The notes beneath the pieces are model-generated. The model saw nothing but the letters and a program-made list of their open reading frames with translations, was not told the DNA's origin and ran no database searches. A stretch of DNA of 64,000 nucleotides from an uncultured Paracoccaceae bacterium (GTDB lineage Bacteria > Pseudomonadota > Alphaproteobacteria > Rhodobacterales > Rhodobacteraceae): contig CANNFR010000008.1 in assembly GCA_947503935.1 (NCBI GenBank), positions 197,251 through 261,250 on the forward strand, given 5' to 3'. Made by a program: the position numbers and the translations under genes. Of the stretch, positions 8,453 through 18,227 are shown piece after piece. How positions within the stretch are numbered: position 1 is the first letter of the stretch; each line of letters opens with the position of its first letter.

Positions 8453-9352
8453 ATGGCGTTTACGCTGAAACAGATCAGGTATTTTGTCGCCGTTTCTCAA
8501 TACGGCACCGTCAGCCGGGCGTCGCAGGAAATGTCGATCTCGCAAAGTGCGATCACCGAAGCGATCAAGGATCTTGAGGCCGATCTGGGTGTCACGCTCT
8601 TTGAAAGGCATTCGCGCGGTTTGAACCTCACGATGCGCGGCAATCAGTTCCTACGGCACGCCGAGAAAATCCTGGCGGACGTGTCGGTCGCCCGGAACAC
8701 GTTTGAGAACCCGCACGAGGGTGAGGGTGGGCGCCTGCAACTGGGGGTCACGTCCCTGATGGCCGGCTATGTTCTGTCCGATGTTCTGTCGCGGTATCGC
8801 CGCGTTCGTCCTGGCGTCGAGGTCACCGCGATCGAGGATGGCGCGGAATATCTTGAGCATCTCCTGATTGGCGGCGAACTTGATGTGGCCGTCCTTCTTG
8901 CCGGTGGCCAGAGAGACCGGATGGCCCTCAACACAGAAATCCTGAATGTCTCACCCTTTCGCCTCTGGATGCCTGCGGGGCATCCGCTGACCGCAAAGGA
9001 AAGCATCTCGCTTGATGATGTCACGTCCGAACCCCTGATCATGCTGCGCGTGGATGAGATGGATGACGCGGCAGAGAGCCTGTTATCGGCCTTGGGGCGC
9101 AGGCCACGGGTCGCTTTCCGCACGCGAAGTGTCGAGGCGGTTCGCAGCCTGGTCGCGACGGGGGCAGGGGTCACGCTGTTGCCCGACCTCGTTTATCGCC
9201 CCTGGTCGCTTGAAGGCGACCGGATCGAAAGCCGGGACGTCTCGGGCACTCTGCCTGTAATCCACGTCGCCGTCGTTTGGCGAAAGGGGGCCCCTCTGTC
9301 GCGCGAGGCTGCGGACTTCATCGCTATCGCGAAAGAGAACACCTCGGCGTGA
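8453..9352 (+). CDS. LysR-family transcriptional regulator of the ydc/pat operon
   Basis: A 299-residue LTTR. The N-terminal winged helix-turn-helix is residues 3-60 (FTLKQIRYFVAVSQYGTVSR, then a recognition helix in QSAITEAIKDLEADLG). A periplasmic-binding-protein-like effector domain follows from about residue 92. The ATG at 8453 is preferred to the TTG one codon earlier. It sits 116 bases upstream of and parallel to the polyamine-type ABC operon, so control of that operon is a reasonable inference. Two inverted repeats lie in the intervening gap. The effector, perhaps a polyamine, is not determinable. Confidence 0.9.
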   Translation: MAFTLKQIRYFVAVSQYGTVSRASQEMSISQSAITEAIKDLEADLGVTLFERHSRGLNLTMRGNQFLRHAEKILADVSVARNTFENPHEGEGGRLQLGVTSLMAGYVLSDVLSRYRRVRPGVEVTAIEDGAEYLEHLLIGGELDVAVLLAGGQRDRMALNTEILNVSPFRLWMPAGHPLTAKESISLDDVTSEPLIMLRVDEMDDAAESLLSALGRRPRVAFRTRSVEAVRSLVATGAGVTLLPDLVYRPWSLEGDRIESRDVSGTLPVIHVAVVWRKGAPLSREAADFIAIAKENTSA

Positions 9353-9354
9353 TT

Positions 9355-9391
9355 TCGGAAAATCCGATAATGGAATTCTGAAAACTGAATT
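9355..9391. promoter_or_regulatory. Candidate LysR operator (two inverted repeats)
   Basis: Immediately after the regulator's stop lie TCGGAAAATCCGA (9355-9367, perfect 5-bp arms) and AATTC-N8-GAATT (9374-9378/9387-9391). LysR-type sites are usually T-N11-A inverted repeats of this size placed upstream of the target operon, here 80-115 bases before ydcS. The symmetry is seen directly; the operator function is inferred. Confidence 0.45.
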
Positions 9392-9468
9392 GGTGAAACC
9401 ACCGGCCGCTTGGCAAGCTTTCCCAAAGGGTTCGAAACCGCAAGAACCCGACAACAGGGGAGATCAGC

Positions 9469-10629
9469 ATGACCAAGAGGTTTCACACCGCGACCGCAAT
9501 CGTATTGGCCGTGGCCGTCGGGCAAACGGCGATTGCGCAGAGCATGATCACCGAGATCGGCGAGGGTGAGGGCGAGCTCCGCATTGTCGCCTGGCCGGGC
9601 TACATCGAACGTGGCGAAACGGATTCCGCCTTCGATTGGGTGACGGGCTTCGAGGACGCCACGGGCTGCATGGTGCGCGTCCAGACCGCGAACACCTCGG
9701 ACGAGATGGTGGCCCTGATGAATGAAGGTGGGTTCGATCTGGTAACGGCGTCGGGTGATGCTTCGCTGCGCATGATCGCAGGTGATCGGGTTCAGCCCAT
9801 CAACACCGCCCTCATCCCGTCATGGGACACTATAGATGACCGGCTCAAACAGGCACCGTGGCACTACGTTGACGGCACGCATTACGGGGTGCCGTATATG
9901 TGGGGTCCGAACGTGCTGATGTATTCGACCGAGGTGTTTCCCGAGGCGCCGACCTCGTGGTCGGTTGTGTTCGAGCCGCAGGATCTGCCTGACGGGCAAT
10001 CCAACGAAGGCCGCGTGCAAGCCTATGACGGTCCGATCCATATCGCCGATGCCGCGCTCTACCTCATGACGCACCAGCCCGATCTGGGCATCGTCAGCCC
10101 CTATGAGCTCAATCAGGATCAGTACAATGCCGCGCTCGACCTGCTGCGCCAGCAGCGCACCCTTGTCAGCCGCTACTGGCACGATGCCTTCATCCAGATT
10201 GACGATTTCCAGAACGAAGGCATGGCCGCCTCGGGCTCGTGGCCCTTCCAGGTGAACATCCTTCAGGGCAATGGCGCACCCGTTGCCTCCACCATCCCGG
10301 AAGAGGGCGCGACCGGCTGGGCCGATACGACGATGATGCATTCCGAGGCCGACCATCCCAATTGCGCCTATATGTGGATGGAACACACGCTGACGTCCAA
10401 TCTGATGTCCGATCTGTCAGTCTGGTTCGGCGCGAACCCGGCCGTGCCGGAGGCCTGCACGGACGGACGCGGCATGCAGACGGCCGAAGGGTGCACGACG
10501 AACGGCTTTGATGATTTCGAACGCATCCGCTTCTGGCAAACGCCGGTAACGCAATGTGAAAGCCAGGAACAATGTGTCCCCTACTATCGCTGGGTGTCCG
10601 ACTATATCGGCGTGATCGGTGGACGGTGA
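9469..10629 (+). CDS. ydcS: Polyamine-type ABC transporter substrate-binding protein (YdcS-like)
   Basis: A 386-residue periplasmic binding protein with a signal peptide (basic MTKR, hydrophobic core, cleavage near AIA-QS, residue 23/24). Motifs such as IVAWPGYIERGETDSAFDWV, DLVTASGDASLRMI, RVQPINTALIPSW and GRVQAYDGPI closely follow E. coli YdcS as I remember it, so it is a PotD/PotF relative of the YdcS branch. It would bind putrescine or a related amine. GGGGAG lies 5 bases before the ATG. It is first of five genes and is separated from the ATPase gene by an intrinsic terminator-like hairpin, which fits higher expression of the binding protein. Confidence 0.92.
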   Translation: MTKRFHTATAIVLAVAVGQTAIAQSMITEIGEGEGELRIVAWPGYIERGETDSAFDWVTGFEDATGCMVRVQTANTSDEMVALMNEGGFDLVTASGDASLRMIAGDRVQPINTALIPSWDTIDDRLKQAPWHYVDGTHYGVPYMWGPNVLMYSTEVFPEAPTSWSVVFEPQDLPDGQSNEGRVQAYDGPIHIADAALYLMTHQPDLGIVSPYELNQDQYNAALDLLRQQRTLVSRYWHDAFIQIDDFQNEGMAASGSWPFQVNILQGNGAPVASTIPEEGATGWADTTMMHSEADHPNCAYMWMEHTLTSNLMSDLSVWFGANPAVPEACTDGRGMQTAEGCTTNGFDDFERIRFWQTPVTQCESQEQCVPYYRWVSDYIGVIGGR

Positions 10630-10643
10630 CCTCCCTGAATTGG

Positions 10644-10675
10644 TGGCCCGCCCAAAGGCGGTGGGCCATTTTTTT
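10644..10675 (+). terminator. Intrinsic terminator/attenuator between ydcS and ydcT
   Basis: TGGCCC pairs with GGGCCA around an inner GCC/GGC stem (small bulge, loop CAAA) and is followed by seven T residues. It stands 15 bases after the ydcS stop and 13 bases before the ydcT start, so partial read-through would give more binding protein than transporter. Confidence 0.75.
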
Positions 10676-10687
10676 GAGCAGAAATCC

Positions 10688-11677
10688 ATGAATGCAGCGG
10701 TTCAGTTTTTCGGTGTCTCGCGTCATTACGGTCCGGTGCGCGCGGTCGATGGCGTCGACCTCTCGATCCGCGAAGGCGAATTCTTCGCGATGCTTGGCCC
10801 CTCTGGCTCGGGCAAGACAACCTGCCTGAGGCTTATCGCAGGTTTTGAAACCCCAACCGCTGGGGATGTGGCGATCTTCGGGCAGGCCATGAACGATACG
10901 CCGCCCTATCGCCGGCCGGTGAATACGGTTTTCCAGGATTACGCGCTGTTTCCGCACCTGAATGTGCGCGACAACGTGGCCTACGGGCTGATGGTGGCCG
11001 GGCGCGGCAAGGCCGACCGGCGGCGCGCGGCGGATGAGGCGTTGGAGTTGGTGGCCCTGCCCGGCTACGGCGATCGCAAGCCCTCGGCCTTGTCCGGTGG
11101 TCAGCGTCAGAGGGTGGCACTGGCCCGCGCGTTGGTTATGCAACCAAAGGTCCTTTTGCTGGACGAACCGCTTGGCGCCCTTGATCTGAAATTGAGGGAG
11201 GCGATGCAGGACGAGTTGAAAGCGCTCCAGCGTCGTTTGGGAATTACGTTCGTGTTCGTGACCCATGACCAGGGTGAGGCCTTGTCGATGGCCGACCAGG
11301 TCGCGGTCTTCAATGAGGGCCGGATCGTTCAGGCCGGCACACCGGAAGACATCTATTTCCGCCCGGAAACCCCCTTCGTTGCCGATTTCGTTGGCTCGTC
11401 CAATGTGATACCGCCCGCTTTTGCAGCAACGCTTGGCCTTGGCGACATTCAGGCGGCGCTGCGCCCCGAGGCTATCCGGATCGTGTCAGACGGCGGTCAC
11501 GAGGTCCGCGTGCTGCGATCTACGTTTGTGGGAACATCGACCCGCCTGACGCTCGATAAAGACGGGCACCGGCTGACCGCTCTGATCCCGGCCGGTTCTG
11601 TGACGGTTGCGGAAGGTGATACCCTGCGCATTTCCTGGGATCCGCAGGCCTTGCATGTGATGGCGGCGACCTTATGA
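10688..11677 (+). CDS. ydcT: Polyamine-type ABC transporter ATPase (YdcT-like)
   Basis: A 329-residue PotA/YdcT-type ATPase. Walker A GPSGSGKT is at residues 37-44, the Q-loop is in FQDYALFPHL, the signature LSGGQRQRVALARAL starts near residue 135, Walker B is LLLDEP near residue 156 and the switch histidine is in FVTHDQGEA. A TOBE-type regulatory domain fills the last 90 residues. The ATG at 10688 is used; a longer frame starts inside ydcS and the terminator. The end overlaps the permease gene by 4 bases. The ATPase powers import through YdcU/YdcV. Confidence 0.92.
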   Translation: MNAAVQFFGVSRHYGPVRAVDGVDLSIREGEFFAMLGPSGSGKTTCLRLIAGFETPTAGDVAIFGQAMNDTPPYRRPVNTVFQDYALFPHLNVRDNVAYGLMVAGRGKADRRRAADEALELVALPGYGDRKPSALSGGQRQRVALARALVMQPKVLLLDEPLGALDLKLREAMQDELKALQRRLGITFVFVTHDQGEALSMADQVAVFNEGRIVQAGTPEDIYFRPETPFVADFVGSSNVIPPAFAATLGLGDIQAALRPEAIRIVSDGGHEVRVLRSTFVGTSTRLTLDKDGHRLTALIPAGSVTVAEGDTLRISWDPQALHVMAATL

Positions 11678-12621
11678 CGGCGCTCGATGCGGCCGAAACC
11701 GGACGTGGGACAAACCTCACGGGTCGCGCTTCGGACTTTCTGTGGCGGCGGCCCCGGCTTTTGGTGCTTTTGCTTGTCGGTCCGCCGCTGGCCTGGCTGG
11801 GGATTGTCTACCTCGGCTCGCTCTTTGCCCTTTTGGCGCAAAGCTTCTTTTCCATTGATGAGTTTTCGGGCCAGATCCGCTATGAGCTGACGCTCAGCAC
11901 CTACCGCGAACTCTTCCGGGCCTATAATCTCGACATCATTCTGCGGACCGTCGCCATGGCCGCCAGCGTGACAATTGCAGCCGCAATCGTTGCCTTCCCG
12001 ATTGCTTACTATGCCGCGCGCTATGCAACGGGCCGATGGAAGGCCGTGTTCTATCTGGGCATCATGCTGCCTTTGTGGTCCAGCTATCTGGTCAAGGTCT
12101 ACGCCTGGAAGCTGATCCTGGCGAAAGAGGGTATCCTCGGCTGGTTCTTCGAGACGCTGCACCTCACATGGCTTCTTGAGGCCTATCTTTCCATTCCCGG
12201 CATCGGTGGCAATTCACTGTCGGTCTCGTGGACCGGCACCTTCCTGGTTTTCCTCTATGTCTGGCTGCCCTTCATGATCCTGCCTGTTCAGGCCGCGCTT
12301 GAGCGTGTGCCGCCATCCATGCTGGAAGCCTCGGGCGATCTGGGTGCGCGACCGGGTCAGACGCTGCGCCATGTGCTGATCCCGCTGGCCTTGCCGGGGA
12401 TCATCGCGGGGTCGATCTTCACCTTCTCGCTTACCTTGGGCGATTACATCGTGCCACAGATCGTCGGCACCTCGGCCCGGATGATAGGTCAGGCGGTCTA
12501 CCAATATCAGGGCACCGCGGGGAACATCCCTCTGGCCGCCGCTTTCGCGGTCGTGCCGATCCTGATCATGGGCGTCTATCTGTGGGTCGCCAAGCGAAAG
12601 GGGGCTTTCGATGCGCTCTAA
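11674..12621 (+). CDS. ydcU: Polyamine-type ABC transporter permease (YdcU-like)
   Basis: A 315-residue inner-membrane permease of the PotB branch with six main helices plus an N-terminal cytoplasmic segment. The EAA loop that docks the ATPase is visible as [20 protein letters not shown] (about residues 222-241). It follows the ATPase with an ATGA overlap and overlaps the next permease by 11 bases. It forms the heterodimeric channel with YdcV. Confidence 0.9.
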   Translation: MTALDAAETGRGTNLTGRASDFLWRRPRLLVLLLVGPPLAWLGIVYLGSLFALLAQSFFSIDEFSGQIRYELTLSTYRELFRAYNLDIILRTVAMAASVTIAAAIVAFPIAYYAARYATGRWKAVFYLGIMLPLWSSYLVKVYAWKLILAKEGILGWFFETLHLTWLLEAYLSIPGIGGNSLSVSWTGTFLVFLYVWLPFMILPVQAALERVPPSMLEASGDLGARPGQTLRHVLIPLALPGIIAGSIFTFSLTLGDYIVPQIVGTSARMIGQAVYQYQGTAGNIPLAAAFAVVPILIMGVYLWVAKRKGAFDAL

Positions 12622-13414
12622 AGCTCCGCTCGGCCTCAAGATCGCGGCGATCGCGGGATTGCTCTTTCTGCATCTGCCGATTCTCTTGATCTTCGTCTAT
12701 GCCTTCACCACCGAGGACAGGTCGTACCAATGGCCGCCTCCGGGGCTGACGACCCAATGGTTCGCCGTCACCTGGAACCGTCCCGATGTGTGGGAGGCGC
12801 TGTGGCTGTCGGTGCGCGTCGCCTCGATCAGCACGGTGATCGCGCTGATCCTGGGCACGCTGGCCGCGGCCGCAGTGGCGCGCACGCACTTTTTCGGGCG
12901 CGAGACGATCAGCCTTCTGGTCATCCTGCCCATCGCGCTGCCTGGCATCATCACGGGCATCTCTCTGCGCTCGGCCTTCAATCTTGCCGATATCCCGTTC
13001 AGTTTCTGGACCATTGTTCTGGGCCACGCGACCTTCTGCGTGGTGGTTGTCTACAACAATGCGGTCGCACGGTTCCGGCGCACATCGGGCAACCTGATCG
13101 AGGCGTCGATGGATCTGGGGGCAAACGGGTTCCAGACCTTCCGGTTTGTGATCCTGCCCAACATCGCCACAGCCCTCTTGGCAGGGGGCATGCTAGCCTT
13201 CGCGCTGTCCTTCGACGAGGTGATCGTGACCACCTTCACCGCCGGACAGCAGCAGACCCTGCCGATCTGGATGCTGGAAGAGCTGGTGCGCCCGCGCCAG
13301 CGCCCTGTCACCAACGTTGTGGCCATGGTGGTCGTGCTTGTCACGTTCCTGCCGATCCTGGCCGCCTATTACTTGACCCGCGGCACCGAAACCGTCGCGG
13401 GCAGCGGAAAATAA
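12611..13414 (+). CDS. ydcV: Polyamine-type ABC transporter permease (YdcV-like)
   Basis: A 267-residue PotC-branch permease with six predicted helices and the EAA loop [20 protein letters not shown] (about residues 164-183). The ATG at 12611 lies inside the last codons of ydcU. The aldehyde dehydrogenase gene starts 12 bases after the stop, with AGGGAGGA between them. It partners YdcU. Confidence 0.9.
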   Translation: MRSKAPLGLKIAAIAGLLFLHLPILLIFVYAFTTEDRSYQWPPPGLTTQWFAVTWNRPDVWEALWLSVRVASISTVIALILGTLAAAAVARTHFFGRETISLLVILPIALPGIITGISLRSAFNLADIPFSFWTIVLGHATFCVVVVYNNAVARFRRTSGNLIEASMDLGANGFQTFRFVILPNIATALLAGGMLAFALSFDEVIVTTFTAGQQQTLPIWMLEELVRPRQRPVTNVVAMVVVLVTFLPILAAYYLTRGTETVAGSGK

Positions 13415-13426
13415 GGGAGGAATTCA

Positions 13427-14851
13427 ATGGAAACCCAGATGCTGATCGGCGCCGCGTTTGAGGCGGGCACAGAGACCGAAGAAACCGTTCTGAACCCGCG
13501 CACGGGAGAAACGCTTCTGAAGATGCCAGAGGCCGATCCGGCCCAGATCGACCGTGCGGTCAAGGCGGCCCGGGGCGCGTTTGGCGCGTGGTCGCGCACG
13601 ACGCCGGCAGAGCGTTCGGAAAAACTGCTCGCCATTGCCGCGGCGATCGAGGCGGATGCCGAGGGCTTTGCCCGCATCGAGGCGTTGAATTGCGGTAAAC
13701 CCTACGGCGCCGTGCTGGAAGATGAGATCCCCGCCATCGTCGATTGCTTCCGTTATTTCGCGGGCGCTGTGCGGAACATGCAAGGCTCTATCGCGGGCGA
13801 GTACATGGCCGGCCATACCTCGATGATCCGCCGCGATCCCATCGGCGTCGTGGCGTCCATCGCGCCTTGGAACTACCCGCTGATGATGATGGCTTGGAAA
13901 ATTGCCCCGGCCCTGGCTGGCGGCAATACTGTCGTCTTGAAACCGTCCGAACAGACCCCTCTGACAGCGCTTAGGCTGGCCAAGGTTGTGGCCGATCTCT
14001 TGCCCGAAGGCGTCGTCAACGTGATTGTGGGGCAGGGCGGCAGCGTCGGGAATGCGCTCATTTCCCATGATGACGTCGACATGGTCTCGATCACCGGCGA
14101 TATCGCGACAGGCAAAAAGATCCTGCAGGCCGCCAGCAAAACGGTCAAACGGACCCACCTTGAACTGGGTGGCAAGGCCCCTGTGATCGTGATGGATGAT
14201 GCCGATCTGGGTGCTGTGGTCGAGGGGCTGAAAGCCTTTGGCTACTACAATGCAGGCCAGGATTGCACCGCAGCCTGCCGCATCTATGCAGGCCCCAAAA
14301 TCCACGACAACCTCGTCGCGGATCTGACATCCGCCGTGGCCTCCATCGCCTATGCGCGCGACGACGATGCCGAGAACGAAATCGGTCCGCTCATTTCGAT
14401 GCGCCAGCGTGATCGGGTCTCCAGTTTTGTCGCCCGCGCGGCCGAGCAACCCCATATCGAGGTGACAACGGGCGGCGCGGCCCATGATGGCCCGGGGTTC
14501 TACTACCAACCCACAGTGATCGCCGGCGCCTTACAGCAAGATGAGATCGTGCAGCGCGAAGTTTTCGGCCCCGTTGTCTCTGTCACCCGTTTCGATGACG
14601 CCGACACGGCGGTTGCCTGGGCCAACGACTCGCAATATGGCCTCGCTTCCTCCGTTTGGACCCGCGATATCGGCAATGCGATGAAAATATCCTCCGCGCT
14701 CCAATATGGCTGCACCTGGGTGAACACGCATTTCATGCTGGTCAACGAGATGCCCCATGGCGGTTTGAAGCAATCGGGATACGGTAAAGACATGTCGATG
14801 TACGCGCTCGAGGATTATACGGCCGTCCGCCACGTGATGATCGCGCACTGA
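13427..14851 (+). CDS. patD: Gamma-aminobutyraldehyde dehydrogenase
   Basis: A 474-residue NAD-dependent aldehyde dehydrogenase, the same length as E. coli PatD (YdcW) and matching it along long stretches, for example [38 protein letters not shown] and ASSVWT. The general base glutamate is in LELGGKAP (about residue 246) and the nucleophile cysteine in [10 protein letters not shown] (about residue 280). It oxidises 4-aminobutanal (1-pyrroline) to GABA in putrescine catabolism. The order binding protein, ATPase, two permeases, PatD equals the E. coli ydcSTUV-patD operon, with a LysR gene here in place of the MocR-type regulator. No putrescine aminotransferase lies in the window. Confidence 0.93.
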   Translation: METQMLIGAAFEAGTETEETVLNPRTGETLLKMPEADPAQIDRAVKAARGAFGAWSRTTPAERSEKLLAIAAAIEADAEGFARIEALNCGKPYGAVLEDEIPAIVDCFRYFAGAVRNMQGSIAGEYMAGHTSMIRRDPIGVVASIAPWNYPLMMMAWKIAPALAGGNTVVLKPSEQTPLTALRLAKVVADLLPEGVVNVIVGQGGSVGNALISHDDVDMVSITGDIATGKKILQAASKTVKRTHLELGGKAPVIVMDDADLGAVVEGLKAFGYYNAGQDCTAACRIYAGPKIHDNLVADLTSAVASIAYARDDDAENEIGPLISMRQRDRVSSFVARAAEQPHIEVTTGGAAHDGPGFYYQPTVIAGALQQDEIVQREVFGPVVSVTRFDDADTAVAWANDSQYGLASSVWTRDIGNAMKISSALQYGCTWVNTHFMLVNEMPHGGLKQSGYGKDMSMYALEDYTAVRHVMIAH

Positions 14852-14965
14852 GGTCAAGGCCGAGGGCTCCGGGTTTCTAAATAAGGGAACACCCGCCATC
14901 GTGCAGGCCCTTGGTATAGCCATGAAGACCGGACGCATGGCCCAGCAGTGCTGCGGTGGCGCGTG

Positions 14966-16264
14966 TCAGGTCGATAGACGGATCAGTGCGAAGAAGGCAA
15001 ACACCAGCGTCAGCGTCGGGTAGGGGCCCTTGACCCAGTTCAATACGACAAGCCCGACCCCGACCACCGGCGACCAGGTCGTCACAAAGAACGACAGCGC
15101 GAGATAGGTAAAGAGCGAGGCCTCTTTGTTGGGTGTGAAAAGCTTGTCCCATAGTGAGATCGTAGTCGTGGTTTTTGGGGCATAGCGGGTTCCTTTGCCG
15201 AACCTTTCAGCAGGCGCGGCCGCCGTGGGTGGCGGCGTCTTAAGGCCTTTGTCGCCATTGTCGGGCGGCGGGGCAATCGGGTCTTGGACCAGCGGTTGAT
15301 CCGCGCCGGGTTCTTTCAGCACGATAGGCAGGTCCTCCTCCGGGCTCTTCTGCCGGGGGGCGCGCAAGCTGGCAAAGCTCTGCGGCCCCGACGGCAGATC
15401 CAGCGCGGCCTCCTCCATCGTGACCTCGATCTGGCCCTCGGGAAACCCGTCGCTGGGGGGCAGATGGCGGATGCGCGCGGTCTCAAACTGGGAAAAGGGC
15501 ACCAGATCGCCGTCGCGCAAGCCCAGACGCCCGGCCAGAAACCCCTCGATCAGGAAGTCGACCAGGGCCATCATGCGCGAGGTCTCAGCGGTTTCAGGCA
15601 CGACGATCGTCTTGCCGCAGAACCATTTTGAGTGGTTCGAGACAAAGCCCACATAGCGGCGGCCGTCCTCAGCCCGGCCGCTTGAGAAAAGGCCCGGATG
15701 CGTCATCAGCGGGACCGGCAGGATCATGCCGTCGGTCGCCTGCACCTTCGCGGGCGTGTGCAGCGTATCGGACTGGCACCAATGGATGGCGGTGGGCTGC
15801 GGTGTCACCGCGTCCAGCATGGCTAGAACCGCGCGGTGCAGAAGGGTCAGCTTCAGCTCAAGCGCGACCGCCTTGCGGTCATCCGGCATGCCCAGTTTCT
15901 GCTCCATCTCCAACAAGGCAGGGGTCTTGGCGATCGGGCCGTCGCCCACGGTGATGAAGATGTTCTGGCGGTGCCCGGCCACCCTGTCGGCAAAGCCCGC
16001 CGGGTTCATCTGCGTCAGGGGCGAGGCAAGCGCGCTTGCAAACCCCTCCGCCGCAAGAGGCTGGCGGTTCAGCGAGACCAGGACATGCAGATCATCGGTA
16101 TTAAAAAGCACGAACGCGTCTTCGGTCAGCCCGGTCTGGCGCAGCTGAATGTCCACCGGCGCAAGACGCCTGTTCAGCGCCGCCAGATAATCGGTAAAGG
16201 CAGGCGCGTTGTAGGCTTCATCGAACAGCAACGCGGCGTCTATATTGAGGGTCGTGTTTTCCAC
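14966..16264 (-). CDS. Unknown protein with C-terminal membrane anchor (possible DUF4261-like domain)
   Basis: A 432-residue protein I do not firmly recognise. Residues 1-290 look soluble and contain AVTPQPTAIHWCQSDTLHTP and a later FVSNHSKWFCGK; the first resembles DUF4261 proteins (low certainty). A proline-rich linker with PPPDNGDKGLKTPPPTAA follows, and the last 60 residues hold two hydrophobic helices, so the protein is probably anchored by its C-terminus with the bulk in the cytoplasm. I choose the GTG at 16264 because GGGAAGGGG precedes it; ATGs at 16279, 16288 and 16291 are alternatives. It is divergent from the DUF3445 gene 45 bases away and convergent with patD. Confidence 0.7.
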   Translation of the reverse strand: MENTTLNIDAALLFDEAYNAPAFTDYLAALNRRLAPVDIQLRQTGLTEDAFVLFNTDDLHVLVSLNRQPLAAEGFASALASPLTQMNPAGFADRVAGHRQNIFITVGDGPIAKTPALLEMEQKLGMPDDRKAVALELKLTLLHRAVLAMLDAVTPQPTAIHWCQSDTLHTPAKVQATDGMILPVPLMTHPGLFSSGRAEDGRRYVGFVSNHSKWFCGKTIVVPETAETSRMMALVDFLIEGFLAGRLGLRDGDLVPFSQFETARIRHLPPSDGFPEGQIEVTMEEAALDLPSGPQSFASLRAPRQKSPEEDLPIVLKEPGADQPLVQDPIAPPPDNGDKGLKTPPPTAAAPAERFGKGTRYAPKTTTTISLWDKLFTPNKEASLFTYLALSFFVTTWSPVVGVGLVVLNWVKGPYPTLTLVFAFFALIRLST

Positions 16265-16309
16265 CGCGCCCCTTCCCATGATGCGCATCATCTGGCACTC
16301 GTCTGACCT

Positions 16310-17062
16310 ATGGCCATCTTGCAATCGACGTTGCCAATCTTTCCCGGTCAGGACAAGCGGCTTGACCGCCTGCCCGGGATCGCGCCGCTTGATCCGGCGA
16401 ACTGGCTGGTGGTCGATGACGCCTTCGCGGGCCAGATGCAGCTGCGAGACAGGCTGATCGCGGAGCATGCCGGCGATGTGCACCGGCTGGCCGGGTCAGC
16501 GTACCCGGCGGCGGTTGAGCTTTACCGGATGGTTCTGGCGCGCTTGCCGCAGCTTGGCCACCGGCTTGGCACATCCGATGCCCTGCGCCCCGATGGCGTC
16601 CGCGTGCCGCTTGATCCGGCCCGGCCGCTTCTGACGCTGGGCCGCCTGGTGCAGGAGGATCTGTGCATTCTGCAGCCGGGCCCTTCGGGCGAACACATCC
16701 TGACCGGCGCGATCTTGTGCTTTCCCGCCTCCTGGACGCTGGCCGAAAAAATCGGCCGGCCTCTGACCCGCATCCACGACCCCGTTCCAGACTATGACGG
16801 CAATATCGCCGCCCGCGTCCAGCGCCTTTTCGATGCGATGCACCCCAACCGGCCGCTCTGGCGCATGAACTGGAACGCCTATGCCAGCGCCGATCTCTAT
16901 CACCCCCGCCGCGAGGCCGACCCACGCCCCACACCAGACGGTCCGGCCCCTTACTTGCGCTCGGAACGGCAATGCCTTCTACGCCTGCCTCAGACGCAGG
17001 CTGTCGTGTTCTCGATCCACACCTATGTGGTCGACGCGGCCAATGTCGACACGTCAATCTGA
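16310..17062 (+). CDS. Heme-dependent oxidative N-demethylase-type protein (DUF3445)
   Basis: A 250-residue protein matching DUF3445, whose characterised members are heme-dependent oxidative N-demethylase alpha-like proteins. Landmarks are LGRLVQEDLCIL (about residues 109-120), LCFPASWTLAEKIGRPL, the IHDPVP motif, RMNWNAYASADLY and the C-terminal RSERQCLLRLPQTQAVVFSI, which together are diagnostic. Known relatives work with a flavin/FeS reductase partner encoded nearby; none is visible here. The ATG at 16310 faces the unknown minus-strand gene across a short divergent promoter region. The substrate, probably a methylated amine, is inferred from the family only. Confidence 0.8.
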   Translation: MAILQSTLPIFPGQDKRLDRLPGIAPLDPANWLVVDDAFAGQMQLRDRLIAEHAGDVHRLAGSAYPAAVELYRMVLARLPQLGHRLGTSDALRPDGVRVPLDPARPLLTLGRLVQEDLCILQPGPSGEHILTGAILCFPASWTLAEKIGRPLTRIHDPVPDYDGNIAARVQRLFDAMHPNRPLWRMNWNAYASADLYHPRREADPRPTPDGPAPYLRSERQCLLRLPQTQAVVFSIHTYVVDAANVDTSI

Positions 17063-17120
17063 TTCACCAAATCTGAAGTTATTTCCCGGATCATGCTGCC
17101 TGAGAACGGGATAGTGCAGG

Positions 17121-18227
17121 ATGGTGACCGAAACATTCATCGTCATTCGAGAGTCCGACCTGATCGCCGCGGGCTACTCGGCGGCGTCCAACGGGGCTTT
17201 CACAACCGTTGGCAGCACGTTCACCTACTCTGCCGCGCTGATGCCCTATCACACGGTCGAGGTGACGGATAACGGCGCCGATCAAACGACCCTGTCCGGC
17301 GACACCAACCCCGACAACACCGACGGCGGCGCGAATACCGATAATGAAGGGGCCGACGGCGAAACCGCGACGCTCTACGATCCCGATGGTAACCCGGTGG
17401 GCACCCAGGGCGGCCGCGTCGCCTCGGATCGGGCCGGCATCCTGGAAGGCAGTGACGGCTCGATCATTGAAATCTACGAGGTCGAGCTTTTCGACGACAT
17501 CGATGTCTATGCGTTCAGCGCCCCGCTTGTCGAAGGGGTGACCTATACATCGATCTCCAATCAGCCTCGCGATCAGAACCTGGCCTACTCGCAGATGGTC
17601 TGTTTTGCCTGGGACACTGGCATCCTGACACCGCGGGGCGAGGTGCCGGTGCAGTCACTCAAGGTCGGAGATCTGGTCAGCACGATGGATGACGGCGACC
17701 AGCCCATTTGCTGGCTGGGCAATCATGATCTGTCCGGGCCGCATCTGGCAGGGGCGGGCGCATTGGGGCCGGTCTGCATCGCGCGGAATACGCTGGGCCA
17801 TCATCGCGATCTGGTGGTGTCGCCGCAGCACCGCATTTTGATAGGGTCCGCATTCCTTGGGCAGCCCTCGGGTGCGCTTGTGGCGGCACGCCTTCTGGCC
17901 GAGGAGTGGGGGCAGGGGTGCCGCATTCTGCACGGCGCCGCGCCACGGCGCTTTGTGCATTTTCTTCTGCCACATCACAGCCTTGTCTGGGCCAATGGAG
18001 TTGTCTCGGAAAGCTTCTATCCCGGGCCGCAAGCCCTGCGGACTCTTACCTCGGAAAGCCTCGCGAGCCTGAAGAAGGCCATTGCGGTTCTGCGGGGGGC
18101 TGAAGACAGCATCGCGGATTTGTCACAGGCCTACGGGCCGATGGCCCGGCCGACCCTGGGCCGGGCTGCCCTGCGCCGCGCCCTGAAAACCAGAGAAATC
18201 GCGCCACGCTTCGCGCTTTGCACGTGA
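17121..18227 (+). CDS. Hint-domain (Hedgehog/intein-type) protein
   Basis: A 368-residue protein. The first 160 residues are an Asp/Asn/Gly-rich, acidic segment without a classical signal peptide. A Hint_2 domain follows: C161-F-A-W-D-T-G-I-L-TPRG as the self-processing nucleophile block, then VQSLKVGDLVSTMDDGDQP, LGHHRDLVVSPQHRIL (about residues 223-238) and LPHHSLVWANGVVSESFYPG. Such proteins are common in Rhodobacterales and are thought to autoprocess and be exported with RTX-like proteins. The C-terminal 60 residues are basic and do not resemble the domain. It lies 58 bases after the DUF3445 gene and may be co-transcribed. Confidence 0.85.
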   Translation: MVTETFIVIRESDLIAAGYSAASNGAFTTVGSTFTYSAALMPYHTVEVTDNGADQTTLSGDTNPDNTDGGANTDNEGADGETATLYDPDGNPVGTQGGRVASDRAGILEGSDGSIIEIYEVELFDDIDVYAFSAPLVEGVTYTSISNQPRDQNLAYSQMVCFAWDTGILTPRGEVPVQSLKVGDLVSTMDDGDQPICWLGNHDLSGPHLAGAGALGPVCIARNTLGHHRDLVVSPQHRILIGSAFLGQPSGALVAARLLAEEWGQGCRILHGAAPRRFVHFLLPHHSLVWANGVVSESFYPGPQALRTLTSESLASLKKAIAVLRGAEDSIADLSQAYGPMARPTLGRAALRRALKTREIAPRFALCT

